The notes under the pieces are model-generated. The model saw only the letters and a list, made by a program, of their open reading frames with translations. It was not told the DNA's origin and ran no database searches. Of a stretch of 64,000 bases of DNA, positions 37,479 through 47,404 are shown in pieces. The position numbers were made by a program, and so were the translations under genes. Each line of letters starts with the position of its first letter. Position 1 is the first letter of the stretch. Source of the DNA: Deltaproteobacteria bacterium (GTDB lineage Bacteria; Myxococcota; Kuafuiibacteriia; Kuafuiibacteriales; Kuafuiibacteriaceae); NCBI GenBank assembly GCA_020632995.1, contig JACKEN010000004.1, positions 544,587 through 608,586 of the forward strand, read 5' to 3'.

Positions 37479-38564
37479 ATGAGTGAAGGCGCGCAGATCT
37501 CCAACCTCTATCCGGCCCGACCGACGGTCGAGCTGTCGAACGAGGCTCAGCCGGAGCTGTCCGATCGGATCCGCTCGCTCCGCATCTCGGAAGAGGAGGA
37601 CGGCCTGTACGCTTGCGAGCTCACCCTCACCAACTGGGGCAACACGGACCGCCGCGTCGACTTCCTCTACTTCGACCGGGACCTCATCGACTTCGGGACA
37701 CCAATCGCGGTCCGCCTGGGCTCCGGGGCAGCGGAGGACGTGGCCTTCGACGGCCACATCACCGCGATCGAAGGGCGCTTCCCTCGAGGGCGCGCCCCAG
37801 AGCTCCGGGTCCTGGCCGAGGACCGCCTCTTCGATCTTCGCATGACCCGCCGCACCCGCACCTTCGAGGATCTCACCGACGCCGAGGTGTTCCAGCAGAT
37901 CGCCCGCGACCACGACATGACGGGGGACATCACCCTCAACGGACCGACGCACCGCGCCCTGGCGCAGGTGAACCAGAGCGACCTCGCGTTCCTCCGCGAC
38001 CGAGCGCGCGCGGTGGGGGCGGAGCTCTGGGTGGAGGGCGACCGGCTCATGGCGTGCGACCGCGCGGATCGCGCGGGGGAACCGGTGTCGCTCCGCTACG
38101 GCCAGCGCCTCCAGCAGTTCTCGGTCATGGCGGACCTCGCTCACCAGGCGTCGGCGTGGGTCGTCACCGGCTGGGACGTGGCGCAGAAGCAGGCGATCAG
38201 CGTCGAGGCGGGTGACACGAGCCTCCAGACCGAGCTCGGCAGCATGACCTCGGGCGCGTCGATCCTCGACCAGGCCTTCGGTCGGCGTGTGCAGCGGATG
38301 GTCCACACGTCGCCGCAGGATCAGGACGAGGCCCAGGCCCACGCCGAGGCCGCGTTCCGGCGCTCCGCGCGCCGGTTCTGCACCGGCCGCGGGGTGGCGG
38401 AGGGCGACGCCCGCATCCGCGTGGGCGCGCGGGTGTCCCTCGAGGGACTCGGCCCGCTGTTCGACGGTGAGTATCCGGTCACCTGGGTCGAGCACACCTA
38501 CGACCTCGAGAGCGGCCTCTCCACGCACTTCGGCGTGGAGCGGCCGGGGTTGAGAGGAGGCTGA
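37479..38564 (+). CDS. Hub protein (Afp8-like; gpD/VgrG N-terminal type)
   Basis: The 361-residue protein resembles phage late-control protein D and the VgrG gp27-like hub. Features are LRISEEEDGLYACELTLTNW, the FDGHITAIEGRFPRGRAPEL strand, the helical EVFQQIARDHDM segment, then NQSDLAFLRDRARAVGAELW and a C-terminal EYPVTWVEHTYDLESGLSTH. It forms the trimeric hub joining tube and spike. Unlike Afp8, the spike (gp5-like) part is encoded by the next gene, beginning 1 bp after the stop codon, as in other split eCIS hubs. Confidence 0.88.
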   Translation: MSEGAQISNLYPARPTVELSNEAQPELSDRIRSLRISEEEDGLYACELTLTNWGNTDRRVDFLYFDRDLIDFGTPIAVRLGSGAAEDVAFDGHITAIEGRFPRGRAPELRVLAEDRLFDLRMTRRTRTFEDLTDAEVFQQIARDHDMTGDITLNGPTHRALAQVNQSDLAFLRDRARAVGAELWVEGDRLMACDRADRAGEPVSLRYGQRLQQFSVMADLAHQASAWVVTGWDVAQKQAISVEAGDTSLQTELGSMTSGASILDQAFGRRVQRMVHTSPQDQDEAQAHAEAAFRRSARRFCTGRGVAEGDARIRVGARVSLEGLGPLFDGEYPVTWVEHTYDLESGLSTHFGVERPGLRGG

Positions 38565-38565
38565 G

Positions 38566-39282
38566 TTGCGATCACGGCTTGACCTCGACGCGCGCTTCGA
38601 CCTGCGGCTACCGACCGGCTTCGGTGGTCTGTTCTACGGCGTCTACCCCGCGCTCGTGGTGGACGTCGGCGACCCCGACGGCCAGGGGCGGGTGCGTGTG
38701 CGGCTGCCGTGGGCCGAGGACGGCGAGAGCCAGCGCTACGAGGCATGGGCCCGCATCGCGACCCTGATGGCCGGCGGCGATCGCGGCACCTGGTTCATCC
38801 CCGACGTCGACGACGAGGTGCTGGTGGCGTTCGAGGCCGGTCGACCCGACCGCCCCTATGTGGTGGGCGCGCTCTGGAACGGTCAGGACGCGCCGCCGGA
38901 GTCCATGGATGGGGCGGGGAACAACGACATCAAGAGCATCACGAGCCGCAGCGGGGTAACGATCACCTTCGACGACGCGAGCGGCCAGGAGCGCCTCGTG
39001 CTCGAGACGCCCGGTGGGAACCGCGTGACGCTCGACGACGGCGGGCGCTCGCTGACGGTGGAGGACTCCAGCGGGAACTCGGTGGAGCTGGCCCCCTCCG
39101 GCGTGACGGTGACCGCGTCGGCGAAGGTGACGGTCCAGGCCTCCACCATGGAGATCTCCGCCGGGAGCCTGACCGTGAACGCGGGGATGTCACGCTTCAG
39201 CGGGGTGGTGCAGGCCGACACGGTGATCAGCAACTCCGTGGTCGGGTCGAGCTACACGCCCGGGGCGGGGAACATCTGGTGA
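38566..39282 (+). CDS. Spike protein (gp5/VgrG OB-fold and beta-helix)
   Basis: The 238-residue frame starts with TTG immediately after the hub stop codon. It has the gp5 OB-fold (GLFYGVYPALVVDVGDPDGQ, GRVRVRLPWAEDG, WFIPDVDDEVLVAFEAGRPD, PYVVGALWNGQDAPP). A repetitive beta-helix needle follows (SVELAPSGVTVTASAKVTVQ, MEISAGSLTVNAGMSRF). It would be the cell-puncturing tip of the tube. No PAAR-domain tip gene was seen next to it. The non-ATG start may reflect tight coupling to the hub, with which it must assemble in equal ratio. Confidence 0.9.
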   Translation: MRSRLDLDARFDLRLPTGFGGLFYGVYPALVVDVGDPDGQGRVRVRLPWAEDGESQRYEAWARIATLMAGGDRGTWFIPDVDDEVLVAFEAGRPDRPYVVGALWNGQDAPPESMDGAGNNDIKSITSRSGVTITFDDASGQERLVLETPGGNRVTLDDGGRSLTVEDSSGNSVELAPSGVTVTASAKVTVQASTMEISAGSLTVNAGMSRFSGVVQADTVISNSVVGSSYTPGAGNIW

Positions 39283-39294
39283 GGAGGCGCGAAG

Positions 39295-39690
39295 ATGACT
39301 GACGAGGCGCGGTTGTTCGGTAAGGGTTGGGCGTTCCCGCCGCGCGTCGGCGCGGACGGCCGGGTGGCGTGGTCCACTGGGCGTGACAACGTCCGCGAGA
39401 ACATCCGCGTGATCCTCTCCACCGAGGCCAGGGAGCGCGTGATGCTGCCGCGCTTCGGCGCCGGCCTGCAGCGGTTCCTCTACGAGCCGAACAACGTCGC
39501 CACGCGCCACGCGATCCGGGAGCGCGTGCAGAAGACCCTGGCGAAGTCGGAGCGCCGCATCAAGGTCGAGAGCGTCGAGGTGAGCGAGGAGCCGGACGAC
39601 GCGCGCGCGGTGCGGGTGGACATTCGCTACGTGCTGGTGGCCACGGGCGCGAAGGAGCGCGTGGGGCTGACCGTGCAGCTCGAGGGCTAG
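39295..39690 (+). CDS. gp25-like baseplate wedge protein (Afp9-like)
   Basis: The 131-residue protein has the gp25 signature: GWAFPPRVGADGRVAWSTGR, then VRENIRVILSTEARERVMLP (the EPR/RP-type wedge motif) and RFGAGLQRFLYEPNN, followed by a helix and terminal strands (VRVDIRYVLVATGA). gp25 proteins start sheath assembly at the baseplate. The gene lies between the spike and baseplate J genes, as in Afp and T4-like systems, and has GAGGAGGCGC before the ATG. Confidence 0.92.
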   Translation: MTDEARLFGKGWAFPPRVGADGRVAWSTGRDNVRENIRVILSTEARERVMLPRFGAGLQRFLYEPNNVATRHAIRERVQKTLAKSERRIKVESVEVSEEPDDARAVRVDIRYVLVATGAKERVGLTVQLEG

Positions 39691-39697
39691 GTGAGCG

Positions 39698-41878
39698 ATG
39701 AAGATCGAGATCCCAAGCATCGACGATCGCACCTACCGTCAGATCCTGTCGGAGGCGGTGTCGCGCATCCGGGTCCACAACCCGGAGTGGACCAACCACA
39801 GCGACGCCGACCCGGGGATCACGGTGCTCCAGCTCTTCGCGTCGATGACGGAGAGCTTGCTCTACCGCTCCAACAAGATCCCGGAGCGCAACCGCAAGAA
39901 GTTCCTCAACCTGCTGGGGGTAGAGCTCCTCGGGGCCGTGGCAGCGCGCGGGATCGTCAGCTTCCAGAGCCCGCGCGGGCGGCCCGCCGCGATCACGGTG
40001 GCCCCCGGGATCGAGCTGTTGGCCGGCGGCCGGACCTTCAGCACCGAGCTCGGGGTGGACGTCCTGCCCGTCGAGGCCCAGATCTACCTGAAGGGCAAGC
40101 TCGACCCGAACGTCGACACCGCGGCGCTTCAGACCCTCTACAGCCAGCTCTACCTCGACGCGGTCGCGGCCGGCGAGACGCTCCTGTTCTACCAGACCCG
40201 CCTGCGTGAGCACCCGCGTCCAGGAGAGGCAGAGGTCGCGCTGGACCTCGGCGCCGACACCGTCGACGACCAGATCTGGATGGCGCTGTTGGCGCGACCG
40301 GGGGACGACCTCGACGAGGTGCGTCGACAGATCGCGAACCGCAAGCTGTCCGTCGGCGTCGTGCCTGCGCTCGCGGCCACGGGCAAGCGCCTCGCCTCCG
40401 GCCTCGAGTCGGAGTCGAGCGTGCCGCGGCTGACCTTCGAACGCCCCAAGATCGAGGATCAGAGCGAACAGCCCATCGTGGACAGCGCGCGCTACGAGGG
40501 CCTGGAGGCGCGCCTCGTCACCACCGGCCGCGCCGTGGTGTACGAGGTGAGCCTGCCCGACGTGGCGCGGCTCGACACCTGGCGCGATCTACCGCCCACC
40601 GACGAGGGCGCGGCCAGCCTGCCCCCCTCGCTCGAAGACGACGACGTCCGAGACCGCGTCATCACCTGGCTCCGCATCCGCCCCGCGAGCGGCCAGCTCG
40701 ACACGCGCTTCGGGTGGTTGGGCGTCAACGCCGCGCCGGTGATCCAACGCAGCGACGTGCCGGCCGAGACGGTGGGCCGGGGCTCGGGCGAGCCCGACCA
40801 GACCTTCAAGCTGCAGAAGACACCGGTGTTCCCCGAGAGCGTCGAGCTGCGCGTCGATGATCGACGTTGGACGCAGGTCGACGACCTGCACGTCGCCCCG
40901 GGCGAAGCGGACGCGGAGCGGGCGGAAGACGCCTTCGTGTTCCGCCTCGACCCCGGCCGCGGCGAGCTCACCTTCGGCGACGGGCTGCACGGCGCGCGCC
41001 CGGCCCTCGGCGCGACCATCCTCGCCCGCTACGCCTACGGCGGCGGCGAGGCCGGCAACGTGGGGATCGGCGCCATCGCGGCCGGCCCTCAGGTGCCCGC
41101 GGGCATGCGGGTGACCAACCCCGTCCCCACCTGGAGCGGCGCCGACGCGGAGTCCCTCGAGGCAGGCGAGCGCCGCATCCCGAGCTGGCTGAAGCACCGC
41201 GACCGGCTCGTGTCGGAGGAGGACTACGAGAAGATCACGAACGAGACACCCGGCGTGCGCATGGGGCGCGTGGACGTGCTGCCGCTGTACGCACCTACCA
41301 TGCCCGGTGGGCGCCTCGAGGGCGCGGTCACCGTGCTGGTGATCCCCGCCACCGATCGCGCACACCCGGACGCGCCCCGCCCCGACGCCGCCTTCCTCGA
41401 GGCGGGTGCGCGCGCACCTGTCGCCCAAGCGGATCCTCACCACCGAAGCTCTACATCTGGGGCCCAGACTACGTGCCGATCTGGGTGAGCGTCGGCATCG
41501 CCCTGATCCCGGGCGCGGACCGCACCCAGGTCGAGGACGCAGTGGAGCGCCAGGTGCGCGCCTTCCTCTCGCCGCTGACCGGCGGGTTCGACGAGGCAGG
41601 CTGGCCGCTCACCCGCACCGTCGACGCCGCGGGCTCTCGGGCGTGGTCGCGCGGGTCCCCGGCGTGGCCAAGGTGACGGGCCTGCTGCTCGCAGAGGGCA
41701 CCGGCGACAACCGGGCACCATCGCGATGTCGGGGCTCCAGCTCCCGGAGCTCATGCGCATCGTGGCTCGGGTCGGAGATGCTCAACCGATCGACGACGTG
41801 CGCGGTACCTCGGCCCCCGAAGGCACGTCATCGGAGTCGCGCCGCCGCCCGGTGCCCGTCGTCCCGGAGGGCTGCTGA
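39698..41878 (+). CDS. Baseplate J-like wedge protein (Afp11-like), with four local indels in its 3' part
   Basis: The frame encodes LSEAVSRIRVHNPEWTNHSD, DPGITVLQLFASMTESLLYR and, further on, FGDGLHGARPALGATILARY and YGGGEAGNVGIGAIAAGPQV, all diagnostic of baseplate J/gp6-type wedges. The uncorrected frame stops at 41488. Between 41404 and 41714 there are four single-base changes: an extra G near 41404, an extra A near 41447, a missing G near 41632 and a missing G near 41714. Correcting these gives a frame to TGA 41876-41878 with LYIWGPDYVPIWVSVGIALI and VVARVPGVAKVTGLLLAEGT. The net change is zero, so sequence error is likelier than decay. Confidence 0.88.
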
Positions 41879-44706
41879 TGGACGTCAACGGGACACGCCT
41901 GCACCTCGTGCTGACGGGGGAGGACTGGGCCAGGTTCGCGATGTCCGGAGCGACCTACACGCCCGAGCGCGGTGGGGTCACCTTCGTCTCGCGCGCGCTC
42001 CGCGCCCCCGGTCGCGACGACGGGGTCGGCGTGGACGTCCAGGCGCGCCGCGGCGCCGCCACGGACCGCTACGGCCACTGGTACTGGATCGATCCCGACG
42101 AAAACGGTGTGCCCACCATCTGGTTCGCACCCAAGGTGGGCGAGGCGGGTCAGCGCTTCTGGCCACGTCCCGACCTCGAGCCGTTCTGCCCGCCGACCGA
42201 AGGTGACTTCGACTCGGTCCTCCCCGAAGGGGCACCTGCCCGCCCCGCGCTGCGGGGGTTGTGCGTGACGTGCGATCACCACCTGGTGGTCGGCACGCTC
42301 GCGCCCGGCGGGCTCCTCGTCTTCGACCTCCACGCCGGAGGCCCGCCGCTCGAGCTGCGGTGGCCGATCGAGTTCCATCCCTTCGACCTCGCGGTGCGCC
42401 CCGGAGGCGGGTTCGTCGTCCTCGAGCGCGCACCCGATGGCCCGCGCTTGTGGACCCTGGACGGCCACTTCCGCGTGGTCCCGCCCTCCGGCCCCGACGC
42501 GATCCTCTCCCCCGCGCGCGTCGAGGACTTTCGCCCCGGCTGTGGCCCGTCGGTCACCACGCCCGAGCGCGTCTTCGCCGAAGGCGTGGACCTCGGGATG
42601 GCCACGCCGCTGCCCGGCTTCGAGGCGATGGCGGTCGAGGTGCTGTCCGACGACTCCGTGCTCGTCCTCGTCGACGAGGGCCTCTCCTCCACCGTGCATC
42701 GCTACGTGGCGGGCGCCCCGGCCGGTGTCCCCGTGCCGCTGTTCGACGCGCTGGCCCACCTCATCGAGCCGACCTCGCCGCCCGACCCCTTGCAGGCCAG
42801 CCTGCGCGCCCAGGACTTCGCCTTCACCCCCGAGCGCATCGCGGGCCTCCCGGACGCCATCGGCCGGCTCTACTTCGCCGTCCCTGACACCCGGCAGGCC
42901 TTCGCGTTCGCGGTGCTCACTTCGCAGGCCGGGGGCTGGTCGCTGTCGCCGCTAGCGAGCTACCTCCCGCTGCGGCGCTTCGGCCGCCGCGCGCTGGTGG
43001 CCGCGGGCGTCGACGTCTTCTACGACGACGAGGACGCCCGCTGGCTCCCACTGTCTCGGATCCCCAAGCCCCGCTACGCCCTGGAGGCCCGCATCACCGG
43101 GCCGACGATGCCCGACGGCGTCGGCTTCGACGGACGAACCCCAGGCTGCGTGTGGCATCGCCTCTTCATCGATGGCTGCATCCCCGAGGGCTGCGAGGTG
43201 GTGGTCGAGACCCGCGCCCACGACGAGCGCGAGCGCCTCGCAGAGCAGGCCTGGTCGAGGGAGCCCGAGCTCTACCTGCGCGGGACGGGCTCGGAGCTGC
43301 CGTACACCGGCGTGGTGGGGGGAGCGCGCGGCCAACGCGAGGGCACGTGGGAGCTGCTCTTCCAGCGCGCCCAGGGTCGCTTCTTGGAGCTGAGGTTCCG
43401 CTTCACCGCCAGCGGCCGTGTGACGCCGACCCTCCGCGCGCTCCGGGTCCACTACCCGCGCTTCTCGTACCTGGAGCGCTACCTGCCCGCCGTCTACCGA
43501 AACGAGGAGGCCTCCGCCTCCTTCATGGACCGCTACCTCTCCAACGTCGAGGGCATGCTCACCGAGCTGGAGGGCCGCATCGCCCAGGCTCAGGCCCTGT
43601 TCGATCCACGCACGGTCCCGGGTGAGCTCCTGGAGTGGCTCGCGTCGTGGCTGGGGGCGTTCCTCGATCCGAGCTGGACCGAGGCCCACCAGCGCCTGTT
43701 CATCGAGAACGCGGTGGCGCTCTTCCGGGAGCGCGGCACCGTGGGCGGCCTCGAGCGCCTCGCAACCCTGGCTGCATCGGAGACGCCCTGCCCCGAGCTC
43801 TTCGAGGCGCCCGCCGAGCCGGCGAGCCGCCGTGGCCGCCCGCGCGTCGTAGAGCGCTTCTTGACCCGCTCCCGCCGTGGCCTCGCGACCTTCGACCCCA
43901 GCCAGGCCGCGGTCCGCCCTCCCGTGGCACCGACGGACCCCTGGCTCCCCAGCCACGGCGCCGACGCGCTGCTCGCGCGCTTCAGGGCCTTCGTCAGGGC
44001 GCGATACGAAGACGACGTCGATCGCCTCTCCTTCGCCTGGGGCGCGCGGATGGCCCGCTTCGACGACGTCCGATTCTCGGCGGTCGAACCAAGGAGCGCG
44101 GCGAAGGCCCGCGACCGCCGCGACTTCCTGAACGCGAACATCACGTTCGACTACGCCCCGGTCGCCGCGGCGGACGTGGTGACCTACCGGAGCTTCCTCA
44201 TGAGCCGATACGGCACCTCCGAGGGCCTGGTGGAGGCATACGGCCTGACCCCGGGGGAGGACGGCGCGACGCTCCAGACCATTCCGCTGCCGGCCGAGGA
44301 CGACTTCCTGCCCGACGGGGTCGCGCTCGACGACTGGATCCACTTCGTGTCGGTGGTGCTGCCGGCGGCCCAGGCAGCCCACCGCTTCACCGTGCTCGTC
44401 CCCGCGTCGCCGGGGGAGCCTGATGAGGTCCTCTCGAAGCGGATGAGCCGGGTCCGCGCGGTGGTCGAGCGCGAGAAGCCCGGGCACACCGACTTCGACA
44501 TCCGATTGTTCTGGGACCTGTTCCGAGTCGGCTACGCCCGGCTCGGCATCGACAACGAGCTCGGCGCGGGCAGCCGCTTCTACGCGCTCGTGCTCGACGA
44601 GAGCCACCTCGCCGAGACCTTCGTCCCCGAGGCGTACCCGGCGTCCGAGCGAGATCGGCTCGTGCTCGGGCGTGATCCGGTGGAGCGGACACCGCCGCTG
44701 AGTTGA
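41878..44706 (+). CDS. gpI-like baseplate wedge protein with N-terminal propeller-like region (Afp12-like)
   Basis: The start ATG overlaps the preceding TGA. The first about 520 of 942 residues are beta-rich with repeated blades (for example LEPFCPPTEGDFDSVLPEGA and FDLAVRPGGGFVVLERAPDG), suggesting a propeller or NHL-type domain. The C-terminal part has the phage tail protein I signature (RYLPAVYRNEEASASFMDRY, LLEWLASWLGAFLDPSWTEA, ENAVALFRERGTVGGLERL). It would form the peripheral baseplate arms and bind fibres. Combined propeller-gpI proteins are common in larger eCIS. Its position after the J-like gene supports the call. Confidence 0.85.
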   Translation: MDVNGTRLHLVLTGEDWARFAMSGATYTPERGGVTFVSRALRAPGRDDGVGVDVQARRGAATDRYGHWYWIDPDENGVPTIWFAPKVGEAGQRFWPRPDLEPFCPPTEGDFDSVLPEGAPARPALRGLCVTCDHHLVVGTLAPGGLLVFDLHAGGPPLELRWPIEFHPFDLAVRPGGGFVVLERAPDGPRLWTLDGHFRVVPPSGPDAILSPARVEDFRPGCGPSVTTPERVFAEGVDLGMATPLPGFEAMAVEVLSDDSVLVLVDEGLSSTVHRYVAGAPAGVPVPLFDALAHLIEPTSPPDPLQASLRAQDFAFTPERIAGLPDAIGRLYFAVPDTRQAFAFAVLTSQAGGWSLSPLASYLPLRRFGRRALVAAGVDVFYDDEDARWLPLSRIPKPRYALEARITGPTMPDGVGFDGRTPGCVWHRLFIDGCIPEGCEVVVETRAHDERERLAEQAWSREPELYLRGTGSELPYTGVVGGARGQREGTWELLFQRAQGRFLELRFRFTASGRVTPTLRALRVHYPRFSYLERYLPAVYRNEEASASFMDRYLSNVEGMLTELEGRIAQAQALFDPRTVPGELLEWLASWLGAFLDPSWTEAHQRLFIENAVALFRERGTVGGLERLATLAASETPCPELFEAPAEPASRRGRPRVVERFLTRSRRGLATFDPSQAAVRPPVAPTDPWLPSHGADALLARFRAFVRARYEDDVDRLSFAWGARMARFDDVRFSAVEPRSAAKARDRRDFLNANITFDYAPVAAADVVTYRSFLMSRYGTSEGLVEAYGLTPGEDGATLQTIPLPAEDDFLPDGVALDDWIHFVSVVLPAAQAAHRFTVLVPASPGEPDEVLSKRMSRVRAVVEREKPGHTDFDIRLFWDLFRVGYARLGIDNELGAGSRFYALVLDESHLAETFVPEAYPASERDRLVLGRDPVERTPPLS

Positions 44707-44723
44707 GCTGGAGAGGTTGAAGA

Positions 44724-46073
44724 ATGAGTGACTTCGGTACCGTTACGCTGACCCGACCGCCGCCCGATACGAGCAAGCGCGTTCGCTACAGCTACGGCCT
44801 CGTGCTGGGCGTCGATGAGCTCGAGCAGGAGCAGGCCTACCTCATGGAGCGGGACCGGAGGCACCAACGTGCGCTGCACGGCTACGGCACGCTGTGCGGA
44901 CTCCGCCTCTCGATCCGCGACAACCCCGGCCGCGGCCCCGAGGTCCACCTCTCGAGGGGGATGGCGGTCGATCGCGCGGGCGAGACGATCTGCGTGCCGA
45001 GCGATCAGTGCGCCGCGCTGAACGGTTGGCTCCAGAAGAACCAGGGCCACCTCGCCCTCGCCGCGTCCCCGCCGACCCGCCTCGTCCTGGACGTGCGGCT
45101 GTGCGCCCTCGAGTGCGAGACGGACCCCGTCCCGATCCCCGGCGGCCCTTGCCGCACGCAGCAGGACGCGATCCAGCCCTCGCGGGTGAAGGACAACTTC
45201 AAGCTGGAGCTGGTGCCCCGCGACGGGTTCGTGACGTCGCCGCCCGCCTCCCCACCCCTGACCTCACCGCCCACCACCGGCCGCTCGGAGAGCGAGGCCA
45301 CGCGGGCCCTCTCGGACCTGCTCTCCCACGTAGAGCTCGGCGACGTCGGGCCCTACGCCTCGCTCGGTGACCTCTTGGCCTGGGTCCGCAGCATCGGCGG
45401 CATCGCCGCGACGTCGCCCCCCTCCGCGGTCCCGCCGGTCATCGTCCTGCCGCGCGCCACCGGGTTCGACATGCTGCGCGCCGCCCTCGTCGTGTGGGTC
45501 ACCGAGGTGCGGCCCCGCGTCATGCTCGACGGCTGCTGCGCGCGGACCCCGCGCGGCGCGGAGGCCTGTGTCTCCCTCGGCTACGTCGAGCTCGATGTGC
45601 AAGCGGACTTCACCGTGGCGATGGCCAACGTCGACATCGACGAGTCGGAGCGCCCCATCCTGCTCGACACCTCGGTGCTCCAGCAGTGGATGCTCGCCCA
45701 GACAGCGCCCCCGCCGGCGTCCCCGCTGATGGCGTACGGCCCACAGGCACTGGTGGCCGCGGGCTCCTTCGACGCCGCCGGGGGCTCGATCGCGAGCGCC
45801 TTCAACCCCACGTTGGCCCTGGCGCCGCTGCTCCGGAACACGGACTTTCACGTGACCTTCGATGAGTACATCGACCCGGCCACCGGCGGCGGCGGCTACA
45901 TCGTGCGCGGCACCGTGGACACCGGCGGCGCGCTCGACCTCGCCGCCGGCATCGTGCAGCTCATCGGCTACCGAGCGAACGGCATCGACATCAGGGTCTC
46001 GGACTACCGCGGGCAGCACCTCAACCGGAACTTCCACCTGGAAATCACCGCCTACGGGAGGATGGTGCCATGA
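44724..46073 (+). CDS. eCIS baseplate/fibre-type protein, paralogue 1
   Basis: This 449-residue protein has an N-terminal motif (YSYGLVLGVDELEQEQAYLM followed by RHQRALHGYGTLCGLRL) of the pattern NYFYGQLLTADDF...RRLHNRLLHGWGVVCGL that occurs in many eCIS accessory proteins. The next gene product carries the same pattern. The middle has a Cys-rich segment (DVRLCALECETDPV) and a Pro/Ser/Thr-rich hinge, then helical and beta-rich parts. It probably attaches to the gpI-like arm as a fibre-base or trimming protein. GGAGAGG precedes the start. The exact role is unknown. Confidence 0.72.
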   Translation: MSDFGTVTLTRPPPDTSKRVRYSYGLVLGVDELEQEQAYLMERDRRHQRALHGYGTLCGLRLSIRDNPGRGPEVHLSRGMAVDRAGETICVPSDQCAALNGWLQKNQGHLALAASPPTRLVLDVRLCALECETDPVPIPGGPCRTQQDAIQPSRVKDNFKLELVPRDGFVTSPPASPPLTSPPTTGRSESEATRALSDLLSHVELGDVGPYASLGDLLAWVRSIGGIAATSPPSAVPPVIVLPRATGFDMLRAALVVWVTEVRPRVMLDGCCARTPRGAEACVSLGYVELDVQADFTVAMANVDIDESERPILLDTSVLQQWMLAQTAPPPASPLMAYGPQALVAAGSFDAAGGSIASAFNPTLALAPLLRNTDFHVTFDEYIDPATGGGGYIVRGTVDTGGALDLAAGIVQLIGYRANGIDIRVSDYRGQHLNRNFHLEITAYGRMVP

Positions 46074-47404
46074 AGAAGCTCGACGAGGCGGTGCTCGTGG
46101 ACCCGATCCGGAGCGTCAACTTCTTCAACGGTCGGCTCCTCACCGCCGAAGACCTCCGGGAGGAGCGCGAGGCCGCCCGCGCCCACCGCCGAGCCCTGGG
46201 GCGCGGCGTCGGGGCGGGGGTCGTCGAAGGCCTCTGGGTCACCTCGGTGTCGGGCGGCAGCGGACCGGCCGTCCGGGTCGAGGCCGGCCGGGCCATCGAC
46301 GGCGACGGCACCGACCTCACCCTGCCCCAACCCGTCACGCTGTCGCTCACCGAGCGCGAGAAGCAGCTCGTCGCCATCGCTCCGGACTTCGACGTGTGCC
46401 TGCCCCCGCAAGGTGCCCTGCTCGAAGGGGTGGGCGTCTACCTGCTGGTGATGTCCCCCCAGGCCACCCTGAGCGTGGACCGCGCCCCGAAGAGCGGCCT
46501 CGGCACCGACGGGCGCGCCTTCGGCTGCGAGGCGCGGTGGGTGCTCGAGACGGTGGTCTTCCGTATGGAGTACGTCCAGCTGGACGCGGCGCTGTTCCCC
46601 GAGCTCACCGGAGCGCTCGCGACGGAGCTCGCGGCCCTCGACGCGGCCAACGACGAGGCCTCGCGCTCCCTCCGTCGGAACTACATCGCGCACCTGTTCT
46701 TCGGCACCCTGGCCCGCCGTCGCGCGGGCATCGATCCCTTCGCCACCGGCTCGGCCGGTTCGGCCTACGCCGCGTATGGCCCGGTGGACGCCCTTCGGGG
46801 CAGCGGCGTCCTCCGCCCCTGCGACGTCCCCCTCGCGCTGATCTCGTGGCGCGGCGCCACGTTGGACTTCGTCGACGTGTGGCCGGTGCGGCGACGACCG
46901 ATCCCGCCCGCTCGCTCCGCGACCCTCCCTGCGCTCGGGGACGACCGGGCGCGTCGGGAGGGCGAGGCGGTGCACCTGCAGTTCTTCGAGCAGATGCAGC
47001 AGGTCCTGACCACCGCAAGCCAGCCTTCGATGGTGCGAGCGACGGACTACTTCCGGTTCCTCCCGCCCTGCGGGCTCCTGCGCGTGCAGCAGCCAGGCCG
47101 CCGCGGGGTAGCGGTGGATGTCTTCTTCCAGGGCTTCCCGCGGCGGGAGCCGCCGATGGTCGACGCCGCCCTCCTCGACCAGCTGGTAGCCCGGAGCTTC
47201 CGGTACGAACCGATCGACGTGCGCGAGCAGGAGCTCGTGTGGCTCTACCGACCGTGGCAGAACGTCTGGGAGCGCGACCATGGCGCCTCCATCCAGGACG
47301 TCGTAGTCTTCACCTCACCGCACGTCCCCGAGCAGGGCCTCGCGCGCTTCGACGTGGCGCGGTGGGACTACTCGAACTTCGCGAGCGGGAGGGGGTGCGA
47401 GTGA
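46070..47404 (+). CDS. eCIS baseplate/fibre-type protein, paralogue 2
   Basis: The start ATG overlaps the previous stop (ATGA). The N-terminus NFFNGRLLTAEDLREEREAA with RALGRGVGAGVVEGLWV matches the same motif as the preceding gene product, and VRVEAGRAIDGDGTDLTLPQ follows. The C-terminal half is beta-rich and Arg-rich (FRFLPPCGLLRVQQPGRRGV). At 444 residues it is close in size to its neighbour, and the two may form a hetero-oligomer on the baseplate. The motif is known mainly from eCIS-like clusters; biochemical function is unknown. Confidence 0.72.
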   Translation: MKKLDEAVLVDPIRSVNFFNGRLLTAEDLREEREAARAHRRALGRGVGAGVVEGLWVTSVSGGSGPAVRVEAGRAIDGDGTDLTLPQPVTLSLTEREKQLVAIAPDFDVCLPPQGALLEGVGVYLLVMSPQATLSVDRAPKSGLGTDGRAFGCEARWVLETVVFRMEYVQLDAALFPELTGALATELAALDAANDEASRSLRRNYIAHLFFGTLARRRAGIDPFATGSAGSAYAAYGPVDALRGSGVLRPCDVPLALISWRGATLDFVDVWPVRRRPIPPARSATLPALGDDRARREGEAVHLQFFEQMQQVLTTASQPSMVRATDYFRFLPPCGLLRVQQPGRRGVAVDVFFQGFPRREPPMVDAALLDQLVARSFRYEPIDVREQELVWLYRPWQNVWERDHGASIQDVVVFTSPHVPEQGLARFDVARWDYSNFASGRGCE

